This document shows positions 40,876 through 49,762 of a stretch of DNA of 64,000 nt, in pieces. The DNA lies in the NCBI GenBank assembly GCA_003584625.1, contig AP017647.1, positions 373,501-437,500 of the forward strand. Reading direction: 5' to 3'. This DNA is from Methanothermobacter sp. MT-2. Lineage in GTDB: Archaea > Methanobacteriota > Methanobacteria > Methanobacteriales > DSM-23052. A program made the translations under genes and the position numbers. The notes under the pieces are model-generated. The model did no database searches. It saw only the letters and a program-made list of their open reading frames with translations, and was not told where the DNA came from. Each line of letters starts with the position of its first letter. Within the stretch, counting starts at the first letter, position 1.

Positions 40876-41287
40876 GGAACATGATCTCAGCACCCAACTC
40901 TCCCATCACATTCAAAACTGCGTTTTTAGCAGCTTCTATATCCTTATAATAGTGTAGATGAGATTTGCAGTTACAATCAGAACATCCGAAACCCTCTATA
41001 GACCCCGGGTTCTCTAGGGCCTTTGAGATCAGACATTCTAGACGCCTTTCATCTGCTGTGAATATCACATCCTCTACCCTTACATAACTTTGAGTTAGAA
41101 GATAATCAATGTGCCAGTGAATCTTTTTATCCCTTGAAAGATGTCTTCGGATCCTAGCCTCTAGTGATTTAAAAGCCGAACCCACATACACATAACATCC
41201 ACTTTCTATTTTAACCCTACCAAGACTACCAACATTGAAATAAGAAAGTTTTTCCACTCTAATAATTAGACAATAACTACCCTTCAT
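40856..41287 (-). CDS. GIY-YIG nuclease-like protein (DUF123)
   Basis: The 143-residue protein of the DUF123/COG1833 family is a GIY-YIG-like fold: [20 protein letters not shown] supplies the tyrosine and arginine of the nuclease core, with a cysteine set CSDCNC in the last third and HWHIDYLL. Activity is unproven. It is transcribed convergently with cfbC and faces the IS605-like relic at its 5' side. Confidence 0.8.
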   Translation of the reverse strand: MKGSYCLIIRVEKLSYFNVGSLGRVKIESGCYVYVGSAFKSLEARIRRHLSRDKKIHWHIDYLLTQSYVRVEDVIFTADERRLECLISKALENPGSIEGFGCSDCNCKSHLHYYKDIEAAKNAVLNVMGELGAEIMFLKDLNL

Positions 41288-41301
41288 ATTTTAAAATTCC
41301 A

Positions 41302-41557
41302 CATGACTATCCCACCCTTTTGGGGGGGTGGGGCTTCTCCCGTTCCACTTGACTTTACGTCAAAGGCTTCATTTTGTGGGTGTCCACGTTCTCTCATCCC
41401 ACACTTTTCATTAGGGTGTGGGCTAGCTTTCCCACCACAGTTAGCTGAAATCCCTTAGGAGAACATCCTAAGTATTATCTTGGCATTTGAAGTATTTAAA
41501 TTTAACTTTATCCCACCCATCCCCCATTGCATCCCCAATTTTGGGGGGGTTTACAAG
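41302..41557 (-). mobile_element. Relic of an IS200/IS605-type element with omega-RNA-like right end
   Basis: Read on the minus strand it opens CTTGTAAACCCCCCC (41557-41543), then AAATTGGGG, an AT-rich stretch with a TTTAAATTTAAC-type sequence (about 41495-41509), a hairpin AGCCCACAC/GTGTGGG-type, TGGACA, AGCCTTTGAC/GTCAA hairpin, GTGGAACGGGAGAAGCC and a closing CCCACCC/GGGTGGG hairpin (41311-41333). This order and the wording GGAACGGGAGAAGCC-hairpin are the style of guide-RNA ends in TnpB elements. No tnpB or tnpA is left. The opening and block order match the relic after pheT. Elements this size (about 250 bases) could be non-autonomous (MITE-like) units. Confidence 0.6.
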
Positions 41558-41639
41558 GGCAGGAAAAAGATAAAAAGGAAAAATTTACATTCCACTAAAA
41601 ATCTTATTCAAAAGAAAATGAATATTGGGATTTGATACT

Positions 41640-42053
41640 ATGAGATATGTGTTTTATGCTAAAGGCCATCCTAATATAACTTCAAAACATAGAAGTACAT
41701 TTGAGATTACGAAAGATAAGGAAATTGGAAAAGCAGCTGATTGTATTATAGGTGTTGGTTCACAGATTTCCATGGAAGATTTTCCAATGGAACTTAAAAA
41801 AGCCATTGCGAAGAAAAATGCCACTATAAAGGTTTTATTAAAGACAGAGAATGCTGAGGATGAGATAACCGGTAAAGGACATCCAGATTTGACTTTGGAT
41901 CATCCAACGGATATTGTGTGCCGTAAAAGTGATTATATATGTGATAGGACCCTTATGATAAAAGCTGATAAGGCTGCTTGCGATCTTAAAAGGGAATTGA
42001 TAGAAGACCTAAAAAAGGGTTCTGATCTTAGAGTTAAAATAATAATAAAATAA
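41640..42053 (+). CDS. DUF371 family protein
   Basis: The 137-residue archaeal protein opens MRYVFYAKGHPNITSKHRST, the DUF371 signature, and later has GKGHPDLTLDHPTDIVCRKSDYICDRTLMI. It is often annotated only as conserved. The DH and KGHP repeats suggest two related halves. Function unknown. ATG 41640 is chosen from that signature; TTG 41625 would add five unconserved residues. Confidence 0.85.
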   Translation: MRYVFYAKGHPNITSKHRSTFEITKDKEIGKAADCIIGVGSQISMEDFPMELKKAIAKKNATIKVLLKTENAEDEITGKGHPDLTLDHPTDIVCRKSDYICDRTLMIKADKAACDLKRELIEDLKKGSDLRVKIIIK

Positions 42054-42084
42054 AAAAGGGGGCGTGTATGGTGGATTCCTACTA

Positions 42085-43215
42085 TTAGAATGGTAGGCTT
42101 GCATAGGTTCCTAGTATTGTTGCTGTTGCTGTGTTCCAACTGTTTATAACGCCTAGGCTGTTTCTGCTGCTTGTTGCATCTGCACTATACCATTTGCCGT
42201 CAACGTATAATTCAGCCCAGACATGTCCATATGTTCCGCTGGAGAATGTGCAGATCCCATGTTTGTATCTTGCTGGTATCCCTGCTGCCCTTGCAAGTGC
42301 CACGACAAGATGTGCATGATCACAACAGTTAGCACTTCGATATTGCAAGGTTCCAGTAGCACCATACCTTGTATTATAATAGAAGCTGTAACTTATACTG
42401 TCACGGACCCAGTTGAAAATGGCTTTAGCTTTCTCCCATGTACTGTTAAGGCCATTTGTCAGTTGCGCCGCGAGCGATTGTATACTGGGATCATTCACTT
42501 GACAGTTTGCTGTTGCGACAAGATACTGACTAAGCCCTGGATCTGATATGGTTCCTGAACTGTTTGAATTTGATGTGCTTCCTTGACCTGTTGATACTGA
42601 ACTTGTTGATTGAATAGCATTTTGCACTGTAACATAATTTGGTAGTCTACCATTCTCCTCATAAAATGTGAGTATTCTGCTCATTGCATAGGCAATGTTT
42701 TGCGGTGCTATCTTCCCGATAACAGTCGTCACATAATTTGGTAGTCTACCATTTGTCTTCATGAAATTGGCCATTTTAGATGCCGATTGAACGTAATTTG
42801 ATTTTGTTAATGTGCCTTTTGCGGTTCCTGTTGGGTTAGGTGCGCTGGAAACTTCTATTATGTTTATTGTGGCTGTTGTTTTACCATTGTTGATGTTTAA
42901 AATGGCCTGTGACATGAGGTATGTGAATTGTTCATTTGTCACGTTCTGACTTCCAACTTGCACAGTTGATGGAAGTGTCTTGTTTTTCTCTGCATAATCT
43001 TTAAATGTTTTAGCTGCGGTTATCACATCTCCTGTTGTAACTGGATTTGTGGTCTGGGAATCTCCAGCTGCAGCATAAAAGTTTTCTTGATGATATTGGG
43101 TTTCTGTTGTTATGTTTTCTTGGGCATGAGATACTCCCATATTTAATAGGAGTAGGCATGCCATGAACATGTAGATTAACCCTTTCGAAATTTTACCGCC
43201 TCCATATCCTGGCAC
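42085..43215 (-). CDS. Secreted pseudomurein-binding, transglutaminase-like cysteine protease
   Basis: The 376-residue protein has a signal peptide (cleavage near residue 31, SHAQ), two pseudomurein-binding repeats (about 62-105 and 139-183, with NGRLPNYVT recurring at 155 and 188), a Ser/Asn linker (202-222) and a C-terminal transglutaminase-like domain. The triad is visible: Cys297/298 (SANCCDHAH), His331 (GTYGHVWAEL), Asp346 (WYSADATSS). This architecture matches pseudomurein endoisopeptidases (PeiW/PeiP) known from methanogen phages, here as an exported chromosomal protein likely to remodel the wall. No phage genes flank it. GTG 43215 is the first usable start. Confidence 0.85.
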   Translation of the reverse strand: MPGYGGGKISKGLIYMFMACLLLLNMGVSHAQENITTETQYHQENFYAAAGDSQTTNPVTTGDVITAAKTFKDYAEKNKTLPSTVQVGSQNVTNEQFTYLMSQAILNINNGKTTATINIIEVSSAPNPTGTAKGTLTKSNYVQSASKMANFMKTNGRLPNYVTTVIGKIAPQNIAYAMSRILTFYEENGRLPNYVTVQNAIQSTSSVSTGQGSTSNSNSSGTISDPGLSQYLVATANCQVNDPSIQSLAAQLTNGLNSTWEKAKAIFNWVRDSISYSFYYNTRYGATGTLQYRSANCCDHAHLVVALARAAGIPARYKHGICTFSSGTYGHVWAELYVDGKWYSADATSSRNSLGVINSWNTATATILGTYASLPF

Positions 43216-43237
43216 TCATAGTAGGAGGTGCCGGGAT
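43206..43237 (-). promoter_or_regulatory. 5' leader hairpin covering the start codon
   Basis: On the minus strand ATCCCGGCAC (43237-43228) pairs with GTGCCAGGAT (43215-43206), ten pairs with one G-U, across a 12-base loop. The GTG start of the wall-hydrolase gene (43215-43213) begins the 3' arm, so it would be held in the stem. A TATA box near 43265-43275 puts the transcript start at about 43242, just upstream. This could restrain translation, perhaps temperature-dependently. Confidence 0.35.
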
Positions 43238-43642
43238 GATATAACATAATTGTGACATTGATCTTATATATAAATATTTTGGTCCAATTCTGGGAAAAGA
43301 ACGATTTTAAAGCTTCTTAAAAGATAAAAAACCCTATTAAAACTTTTCATTCATCAATGTTGGTGGTTTAAATTATTAGGGAGTATTTTGAAAATTTAAG
43401 CTTTAAACGATCCCATATCCCCCAATGAACTCATCTCTAAATTTATAGAAGCGATAAACTGAGCATATTATCGGACAACCATGCCCAAAAAGGGATTCTT
43501 GGACTCTTCCAGTCCATCAAAACCGCTCTTTAAACATCATACGAAGTTTTATCTCACCTTTAAAGTTAAGATCAGATAATGGAAGAAAAAAAATCTAAAA
43601 AAGGGGGATAAGTTCTTCTATACCCAAAAAAATGGGATGGAA
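43238..43642. other. Intergenic region, no gene seen
   Basis: About 400 bases between the wall hydrolase and tRNA-Leu. The first 40 carry the hydrolase promoter (minus-strand TATA tttatatataag). The rest is AT-rich with stops in all frames; no coding frame, RNA structure or repeat was convincing. Confidence 0.4.
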
Positions 43643-43726
<84 letters not shown>

Positions 43727-43966
43727 AATTTAAAAAATAGTCCAAGCTCATCTAACAATGTTAACCCTACAATTATATAAATTTTATGCATACTAAAAAA
43801 ATTTAGCAGATCTCGATTTAAAGGCCCCCACCACCACATATATTCCAGAAGCAAGCGATAACAGAAAAAAATGTGATGGGGAAGTGCAGCCATTATCATT
43901 TTATCTTATAGGAAACTGGTAATTGAAATTTTTTTCGACTATAAAAAAAAAGAGTGTTGTGATGAG

Positions 43967-44272
43967 ATGGAAGGTATAAGGGAGGATGGTGAAGACCTCC
44001 TAGTAGATATAGAAGTCTCACCTGGATCATTAAAGTTTGAAATAGGCGGATATAACCCATGGAGAAGACGATTAGAGGTTAAATTAAAATCCCAGCCCCT
44101 GAAAGGGAAGGCCAACAATGAACTTATAAGAGAGTTTTCCAATATACTATCAAAAGATGTTGAAATTATAAAAGGTGTTAAAAGCCGATACAAAACCATA
44201 AAAATCAGAGGTATTAAAAAAAGTGATTTCATAAAAAAAACCAAAATAGAAAAATATTTATATAATAAATAG
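43967..44272 (+). CDS. DUF167 (YggU/UPF0235) family protein
   Basis: This 101-residue protein has the family core LEVKLKSQPLKGKANNELI and VEIIKGVKSRYKTIKIRG. The structure in relatives suggests a small RNA-binding or metal-binding alpha/beta domain, function unproven. GTGATGAGATG gives the start at the last ATG (43967). It precedes the two small membrane genes. Confidence 0.85.
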   Translation: MEGIREDGEDLLVDIEVSPGSLKFEIGGYNPWRRRLEVKLKSQPLKGKANNELIREFSNILSKDVEIIKGVKSRYKTIKIRGIKKSDFIKKTKIEKYLYNK

Positions 44273-44298
44273 ACAAAAATAGACGTTAGAGGGTAGAG

Positions 44299-44544
44299 AT
44301 GATATCAACTGTAACTGCAACTACCACAACAACCATCACAACCACCACAGTACAGGTCATGACCTATAGTATAATGGCAGTGATAACACTCATACTATTT
44401 CTAGCATTAAAAGAAATTCTAAGCTCAGAAGAAACAACAACTCAAAAGATAAAAGCACTGGCCTCAGGATCCAATGTTGCAATAGTACCACTCCTAATAG
44501 TATTCGCCACTATAGTAGCCTATAAGGTGATCACAATACTCTAG
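44299..44544 (+). CDS. Small two-helix membrane protein with Thr-rich N-terminus
   Basis: The 81-residue protein begins with a Thr-dominated run (TATTTTTITTTT, about 6-17), then two hydrophobic helices (about 20-40 and 60-80) joined by a polar loop (EILSSEETTTQKIKALAS). I do not recognise a family. It ends two bases before the leader of the next exported protein gene, which suggests a pair. GGGTAGAG lies upstream of ATG 44299. Confidence 0.65.
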   Translation: MISTVTATTTTTITTTTVQVMTYSIMAVITLILFLALKEILSSEETTTQKIKALASGSNVAIVPLLIVFATIVAYKVITIL

Positions 44545-44554
44545 GGTGAAAGTC

Positions 44555-45175
44555 ATGGAAAAAAAATTGTGGATAACAATAATCATAGCACTCCTTATTA
44601 TAATAGGAGCTGCACTAATGCTAGGGAAACCACCAACACAAAATGCTGCCCAGCCTACAGTCCTCGCCCTAGAGAATAATGCAGGTGATCAATACACACA
44701 TTCTGTTGCCGTGATAGAAAATGTTACAAAAGCGGATGGGACAACAACTAACATATATGCTGATATTTGGATCAAACCAAACGACAAGGCAATGATCGAC
44801 CTCTCAAAAGAATTAGGTTATAATGGATCATTACCAGCCGGCACAACCTTCACCTTAAAGTTATGGACAGATCCTCACGCAAATAAAACAGGCAACGCAA
44901 CCATTAACATGAAAATTTACGCAGCTGCTAAGGATAAACTTGAAGAGGCACGGAGGAAAGAAGGATACTCTTTAACAGCTTCACACATATTTTATCCATT
45001 AAATACCACTATAACCCAAGTTGAAATAACGCAAAACCCAACTGAAGGCGCCACATACCTACAAGGTATTAAATCAATATACGTTGAACTTCTAATAACC
45101 ATCAACCCAGATGGTACAGCAACTATAACCCCGCTAAGACCCCCAGTATTCTGCGAATTAGCAGCAGGTGGTTGA
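44555..45175 (+). CDS. Exported or membrane-anchored protein of unknown function
   Basis: The 206-residue protein has an N-terminal helix (LWITIIIALLIIIGAALML) then a beta-rich, Thr/Asn-rich extracellular-looking domain with repeated N-T/N-x-T patterns. ATG 44555 has GGGTGA just upstream; GTG 44546 has none. It follows the 81-residue gene by ten bases, and both precede galU. It may be a surface protein. No characterised family is apparent. Confidence 0.7.
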   Translation: MEKKLWITIIIALLIIIGAALMLGKPPTQNAAQPTVLALENNAGDQYTHSVAVIENVTKADGTTTNIYADIWIKPNDKAMIDLSKELGYNGSLPAGTTFTLKLWTDPHANKTGNATINMKIYAAAKDKLEEARRKEGYSLTASHIFYPLNTTITQVEITQNPTEGATYLQGIKSIYVELLITINPDGTATITPLRPPVFCELAAGG

Positions 45176-45217
45176 ACCCTCTCTATTTTCTTTCCTTTTT
45201 TTTTAGGAGGATCTGTT

Positions 45218-46087
45218 ATGAAGGCAGTGATACCAGCAGCTGGTTTGGGAACCCGGTTCTTACCAGTTACTAAAGCCCAGCCAAAAGAGATGTTACCAGT
45301 ATATGATAAACCAACAATACAATATGTTGTTGAAGAGGCAGTTGCATCAGGTATAAATGATATACTCATTGTAACAGGTAAAGGTAAAAGGTCAATTGAA
45401 GATCATTTTGACAAATCATTTGAACTTGAATATTTTCTCAAAAGGAACGGGAAGAATGAATTCCTCAGGGAAGTTGAGGCCATCTCTGAACTTGCAGATA
45501 TCTATTATGTAAGGCAGAAGGAACAGAAGGGCCTTGGTGATGCTATCTATTGCGCCAAGAAGCATGTTGATGGCGAAGATGCATTCGCAGTCCTACTTGG
45601 TGATACCATAACAACATCAAAGGTTCCATGTATCAGGCAACTCATAGACATTTATAAAGAGTATGGTGCCTCGGCCATTGCAGTTGAGGAAGTTCCAAGA
45701 GAGAAAGTCGAAAGGTATGGTGTGATCAAACCCAAACCCTTGAAAAAAAACCTTTACATTGCAGAAGATCTGGTTGAGAAACCCCCAGTAGAAGAGGCTC
45801 CATCCAATCTCGCTATAATAGGAAGATATGTGCTTGAAAGTGAAATATTCGACCATATAAGGGATACTCCTCCAGGTGTTGGTGGTGAAATACAATTAAC
45901 AGATGCTATGAGATCTCTTAATAGACTCTATGGTTACCTATTCAAGGGTAAAACCTATGATATTGGTAACAAGGTTGACTGGCTTAAAACTTCAATTGAA
46001 TTCGCGCTAAAAGATGAAAATATACGCGGAGAACTTATGGATTATATTAAAAGATTACTAAAAGAAGAATGGAATGACAATAAATAG
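45218..46087 (+). CDS. galU: UTP-glucose-1-phosphate uridylyltransferase
   Basis: This makes UDP-glucose for glycan and pseudomurein sugar synthesis. The 289-residue protein has the nucleotidyltransferase opening AVIPAAGLGTRFLPVTKAQPKEMLP, split as AAGLGTRFLP and PKEMLPV, then VLLGDTI and the sugar-site EVPREKVERYGVI with VEKPPVEEAPS. AGGAGG lies nine bases before ATG 45218. Its partner GalE lies 1.6 kb away on the other strand. Its end overlaps the CPBP gene by 30 bases. Confidence 0.95.
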   Translation: MKAVIPAAGLGTRFLPVTKAQPKEMLPVYDKPTIQYVVEEAVASGINDILIVTGKGKRSIEDHFDKSFELEYFLKRNGKNEFLREVEAISELADIYYVRQKEQKGLGDAIYCAKKHVDGEDAFAVLLGDTITTSKVPCIRQLIDIYKEYGASAIAVEEVPREKVERYGVIKPKPLKKNLYIAEDLVEKPPVEEAPSNLAIIGRYVLESEIFDHIRDTPPGVGGEIQLTDAMRSLNRLYGYLFKGKTYDIGNKVDWLKTSIEFALKDENIRGELMDYIKRLLKEEWNDNK

Positions 46088-47296
46088 TATAAAATTGGAC
46101 AATCCATGGGAAAATGTCACGCCAATTATGCTCCTAGTCCTCTGATAAATATAACCATAGAAAATAGCAACTGATAATACTAATATAAGGTCTCTGATAG
46201 ACTTCCACCCAATATGGAATATTGCGAAAAGCAAGGCCGTGTATATTAGGCCAATGAATGCTCCGAGAAGCTCCTCCGAGTTCTTTTGTATTATACCCCT
46301 GAATAGTATCTCCTCGGCAAATCCAGTGCCTATTAACATCACAATAAAACCTAAGATTAGATATGGTAGGGTTAATGTGGGTATGAGGGCTTTGGGGTGG
46401 AGTATCTGGAATTCTATATAGCCTAGTGGGATTCCTGTTAAGGCGATTAAAAACTGTGTGATGGGTCTGTTTAGGTTTAGGCCAACATCTTTTCTTCCCA
46501 GGTTTTGGATTTTCGTTAGTGTATATGAGGCTGCTAAGAGTGGTATTGCTATTATAATGAACCAGTAGAGTTGTGGGATTTTCATTATGGGCATTGATAG
46601 GCTTATAATCCTAATTAGTGGCAGTATCATCATGGAATTTAGGAGGTTCCTGAATTTTTTGTTTGGGGCTAATGAGGAATGTAAAAATAATACGAATAAT
46701 ATAAAGGCGTGTATTCCAAGACCTGTGGGCACATTTACATATGTTGTTGAAATTTCGGCCACGAAAAAACTGATAATGTATCCTGTGAGTAGGAGCCAAT
46801 GGTATCTTGGAGGGTTGGGGGATGAGTGTTCCTTTAATCTTTTTATTTTTGCATAGGATGCTAATAGTTTTGTTTTATCATCCATTATTGTGGAGAGTTT
46901 ATGATATTCTTTGTATTTTTTGAGTGCATCTTTGGTTTTGCCCTGTTTTTCTAATATCCTAGCATAATGGTAGAGGCTTGTGGCCTGGTTTTTAATGTCA
47001 TTGATTTTTTTGAATTTTTCACCGGCTTCTTCATACATTTTCTGGGCTTTTTTAAGTTTCCCTTTTATTTCATGGATTTTCCCAATATTGAGTATTGAGA
47101 GCGCTTCTCCTTTAGGGTTTTTGCATTTTTTGTAAAGTTTTTCGGCGTTTTCGTAACTTTCAAGGGCAAGATCTCTTCTGTTGAGTTTTTGGTAGATTCC
47201 ACCCATTTTTAGGAGTATTTTCGCCGTTCCTTCAAGATCTCCCTTGTTTGCTGTTTTTAAGAGTTTTTCTTGAAGTTTTTCAAGGTCGCTTTTCAA
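46058..47296 (-). CDS. TPR protein fused to a CPBP intramembrane protease domain
   Basis: The 412-residue protein has N-terminal TPR-like helices (about 15-150; LALESYENAEKLYKKCKN, AKKMYEEAGEKF pattern), then about eight hydrophobic helices forming a CPBP/Abi domain. Its catalytic motifs are FAEEILFRGIIQ (EExxxR), FAIFHIGW and VTFSHGLSNF (HxxxN). Rce1-like members cut prenylated or other membrane substrates. TTG 47296 with GGGGGAT upstream is likely; TTG 47329 would add eleven residues. TPR-CPBP fusion suggests a peptide-binding partner. Convergent with galU. Confidence 0.85.
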   Translation of the reverse strand: MKSDLEKLQEKLLKTANKGDLEGTAKILLKMGGIYQKLNRRDLALESYENAEKLYKKCKNPKGEALSILNIGKIHEIKGKLKKAQKMYEEAGEKFKKINDIKNQATSLYHYARILEKQGKTKDALKKYKEYHKLSTIMDDKTKLLASYAKIKRLKEHSSPNPPRYHWLLLTGYIISFFVAEISTTYVNVPTGLGIHAFILFVLFLHSSLAPNKKFRNLLNSMMILPLIRIISLSMPIMKIPQLYWFIIIAIPLLAASYTLTKIQNLGRKDVGLNLNRPITQFLIALTGIPLGYIEFQILHPKALIPTLTLPYLILGFIVMLIGTGFAEEILFRGIIQKNSEELLGAFIGLIYTALLFAIFHIGWKSIRDLILVLSVAIFYGYIYQRTRSIIGVTFSHGLSNFILFIVIPFFF

Positions 47297-47657
47297 GGAT
47301 TTTATCCCCCAAACAAAATGTTCATCCAATGGAAAGTTTTTTTTAATTCCTGGGAAGTTCTTTGAATTTGTGGTTGGTGAAAATTGTCATGAAAAAATGT
47401 TTAGTCTTTTTGGTTTATATTGTGTTTATTCCATTTATCCATAAGTTTATTAGGTGGAGGTTTTATGCTCTTGTCACAGTTTTAGTATTTTATTTTAGCT
47501 GTCCATGAATGTGGCATCTTCCAGGGTTATGGTTTCGGAGACTGCGATGTGTGGGTCCTTTTATTGGTTTGAGTGCCTATTTTGATGTTGGTGTTCTATT
47601 TGTTCCATTTCTGTGTGGTATTGTAAGTGTCTGATGTTGGATTGTTTAATAGTTGCA
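47297..47657. other. Gap with one possible small plus-strand ORF
   Basis: The gap between CPBP and galE contains a 39-codon frame at 47389-47508, MKKCLVFLVYIVF onward, hydrophobic and basic, with GGTGA eight bases upstream. Beyond it sequence is AT-rich with no clear gene. The frame is too short to tell a small membrane peptide from chance. Confidence 0.25.
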
Positions 47658-48635
47658 TCATGTCTTAAATGATTTGAGTTTTTTGTGCCATTTCCATGCT
47701 GTTTCGATTATACTTTTTATATTGGTGAATTTTGGTTTCCATCCGAGGATTTCGCGGGCTTTTTTTGAGCTTCCGATGAGGCGGGGTGGGTCTCCTGGTC
47801 TTCTCTGCGATTCTATTGTGGGTATTTTTTTTCCTGTAACTTTTTTGCATGTTTCTATAATTTCTTTCACTGAGAATCCATCACCATTTCCTAGGTTGAA
47901 TATTTCGCTTTTATTTTCTTCTAGGAGTTTGAGGGCTCTGTAATGTGCATCTGCAAGGTCCATCACGTGTATGTAGTCTCTTATACAAGTACCGTCTGGT
48001 GTTGGATAATCTGTGCCGAATATTTGGACCGTTTCTCTTTTACCAATTGCAACATCTAGGACTATTGGTATTAGGTGAGTTTCTGGTTCGTGCCATTCCC
48101 CTATCTTGGCTTCCGGGTCTGCACCAGCAGCATTAAAGTATCTTAGGGAGATGTAATTGAAATCATATGCTTTATTATAATCTTCTAGGATCTTTTCTAC
48201 CATGAGCTTGGAGCGGCCATAGGGGCTTATGGGATTGCATGGATGATCTTCGGGTATTGGAATTTTTATGGGATTCCCATAGACTGCGCAAGTGGATGAG
48301 AAGATAAAATTTTTAACATTATTTTTTATCATGGCATCTAGGAGGTTCAGGGTATTTTTAACATTGTTTTTGTAGTATGCTCCAGGGTCTTTCACTGATT
48401 CTCTTACATCGGTAAGGGCTGCGAAGTGCATCACAGCATTTATATCATATTCTCTGAAGATCCTATGGAGTAATTTTTTATCTTTAAGATCTCCTTTTAT
48501 GAATTCTCCCCATTTAACAAGTTCTTCATGGCCTTTATTTAGATTGTCGAGTATTAATGTTTCATGGCCTTTTCTGGATAGGAATTTGTTAACATGTGAT
48601 CCTATGTAGCCTGCGCCGCCAACAATGAATATCAT
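47658..48635 (-). CDS. galE: UDP-glucose 4-epimerase family protein
   Basis: The 325-residue extended short-chain dehydrogenase interconverts UDP-glucose and UDP-galactose (or N-acetyl forms). NAD site GGAGYIGSH, FSSTCAVYG with the catalytic serine region, YGRSKLMVEK (YxxxK), RYFNAAGADP and the CIRDYIHVMDLADA segment are all present. ATG 48635 is chosen because the Rossmann strand begins there; upstream codons are not conserved. A TATA box (tttaataatatg, about 48655-48665) implies a near-leaderless message. Acts with galU. Confidence 0.93.
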   Translation of the reverse strand: MIFIVGGAGYIGSHVNKFLSRKGHETLILDNLNKGHEELVKWGEFIKGDLKDKKLLHRIFREYDINAVMHFAALTDVRESVKDPGAYYKNNVKNTLNLLDAMIKNNVKNFIFSSTCAVYGNPIKIPIPEDHPCNPISPYGRSKLMVEKILEDYNKAYDFNYISLRYFNAAGADPEAKIGEWHEPETHLIPIVLDVAIGKRETVQIFGTDYPTPDGTCIRDYIHVMDLADAHYRALKLLEENKSEIFNLGNGDGFSVKEIIETCKKVTGKKIPTIESQRRPGDPPRLIGSSKKAREILGWKPKFTNIKSIIETAWKWHKKLKSFKT

Positions 48636-48731
48636 ATGTTGATGTTTATAGTGGCATATTATTAAAATTTTCTGGTGTCTGGAGGGTTTTGTTATTCTTG
48701 GATAGATCACAATCCTTTTTTCTGGGAGCCT

Positions 48732-49247
48732 CTATTGGGTTGTTTCTCTTTTTTTGATTAGGAAGATGGAAGTGAATAGGAGCATTGAGGCAATTCCAAA
48801 GCCTGATATGACCCCGTTGTATGTGTTAAACCCTGTTTCGAGTCTGGTGTATGTTATTTGTATGGGTGGGCCTATGAATGAGAAACTTGGGAATGATATT
48901 TTTAGTGGGAATTCTACTATTAGGCCTGTGTTTATGAGGGGGTAGAGTGGGAATATGGGAGAGGCGTCTAGGAGGTCTAGGGGGAGATGGGAGAATATAA
49001 AGAAGGCTATTATACTTGTGTAGGTCCAAGATTTTCTGACGGTTTTTTCAATTATAAATAAGGGTGTTATGAGGATCGTTAGGGTGATAATGGAATGTAA
49101 CGTGCCGGGTATTCCAATGGCCTTGTCGAGGTCTGGGAGTAGGCTGAAAAGAGCTAATAATATGATGGTATAGTGTGGGTTGAATAATTTCTTTTTTAGG
49201 GAATATATGATTGTTAGGGGTATGAATATGTGGGTTAGGATGTCCAT
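48732..49247 (-). CDS. YdjM/DUF457-like membrane metal-dependent hydrolase
   Basis: The 171-residue membrane protein has HIFIPLTIIY near the start, then LLPDLDKAIG and FSHLPLDLLD. These His/Asp pairs are typical of the YdjM-type membrane-bound hydrolases (DUF457). Four or so hydrophobic helices. ATG 49247 has GGTGG upstream. Activity in archaea is unproven. Confidence 0.75.
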   Translation of the reverse strand: MDILTHIFIPLTIIYSLKKKLFNPHYTIILLALFSLLPDLDKAIGIPGTLHSIITLTILITPLFIIEKTVRKSWTYTSIIAFFIFSHLPLDLLDASPIFPLYPLINTGLIVEFPLKISFPSFSFIGPPIQITYTRLETGFNTYNGVISGFGIASMLLFTSIFLIKKRETTQ

Positions 49248-49440
49248 TGTATCAAATCCCACCAATAGGAAGATTATCTCCTCTTTTTTTTGGTTTGTAT
49301 AAGATATGTTCTCATGATGTTATTTAATTTTTCCATGGACTATCAATCATTTGCTTTTAAAGATAGATATATTTATATATTAGATGTTTAATATTATATG
49401 TGTACAATGTAATGTATGTTATATAATGGAGGTGGTTGAA

Positions 49441-49758
49441 TTGGTTGAAGAAACACAGAGTTCTAGAACCCTTGAACTTGTGCTTGGGATAATCGGGGGC
49501 ATCTTCGGACTCCTCGGCGGCCTTTTTGCTATTTTCTTTTCGGTGTTCGCATCTGAGGTGCTCTATCTCGGCATCAGCGCAGTGTTAGCATCGATCCTTG
49601 GCATAATAGGAGCCGTTTACGTGCAGAGAAATCCGCGGAATGCTGGTTTAATCTTGATCATAAGTGCCATATGGCTCCTGATAAGCATATCAGCATTCGC
49701 AATCCCCGGAACAGTATTCCTAGGTATAAGTGGTGTTTTAGCCCTTATAAGGAAGTGA
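49441..49758 (+). CDS. Small membrane protein (DUF4064-like)
   Basis: The 105-residue protein has a short N-terminal tail, then three or four hydrophobic helices rich in Gly/Ile (LELVLGIIGGIFGLLGGLFA) with a polar loop YVQRNPRNAGLI, in the pattern of DUF4064. The start is TTG 49441 with GGAGGTG six bases upstream; ATG 49426 is possible. A TATA box lies near 49370. It is followed by a lipoprotein gene after four bases. Confidence 0.65.
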   Translation: MVEETQSSRTLELVLGIIGGIFGLLGGLFAIFFSVFASEVLYLGISAVLASILGIIGAVYVQRNPRNAGLILIISAIWLLISISAFAIPGTVFLGISGVLALIRK

Positions 49759-49762
49759 TGAT

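Noticed and set aside
42085-43215. Prophage remnant around the pseudomurein-binding hydrolase
   Set aside because: No integrase, portal, capsid or other phage gene flanks it, and the protein has a signal peptide unlike a cytoplasmic lysin.
43238-43642. C/D box guide RNAs in the intergenic gaps
   Set aside because: No properly spaced box C (RUGAUGA) with box D (CUGA) pair was found by eye in this or other gaps.
47389-47508. 39-codon hydrophobic frame as a small membrane gene
   Set aside because: It has a GGTGA upstream but no conserved feature or promoter that separates it from chance; kept only as a note in the gap entry.
47510-47640. Minus-strand remnant resembling a decayed gene (KDPHIAVSETITL)
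   Set aside because: Only 22 codons lie between stops and no family could be recognised.
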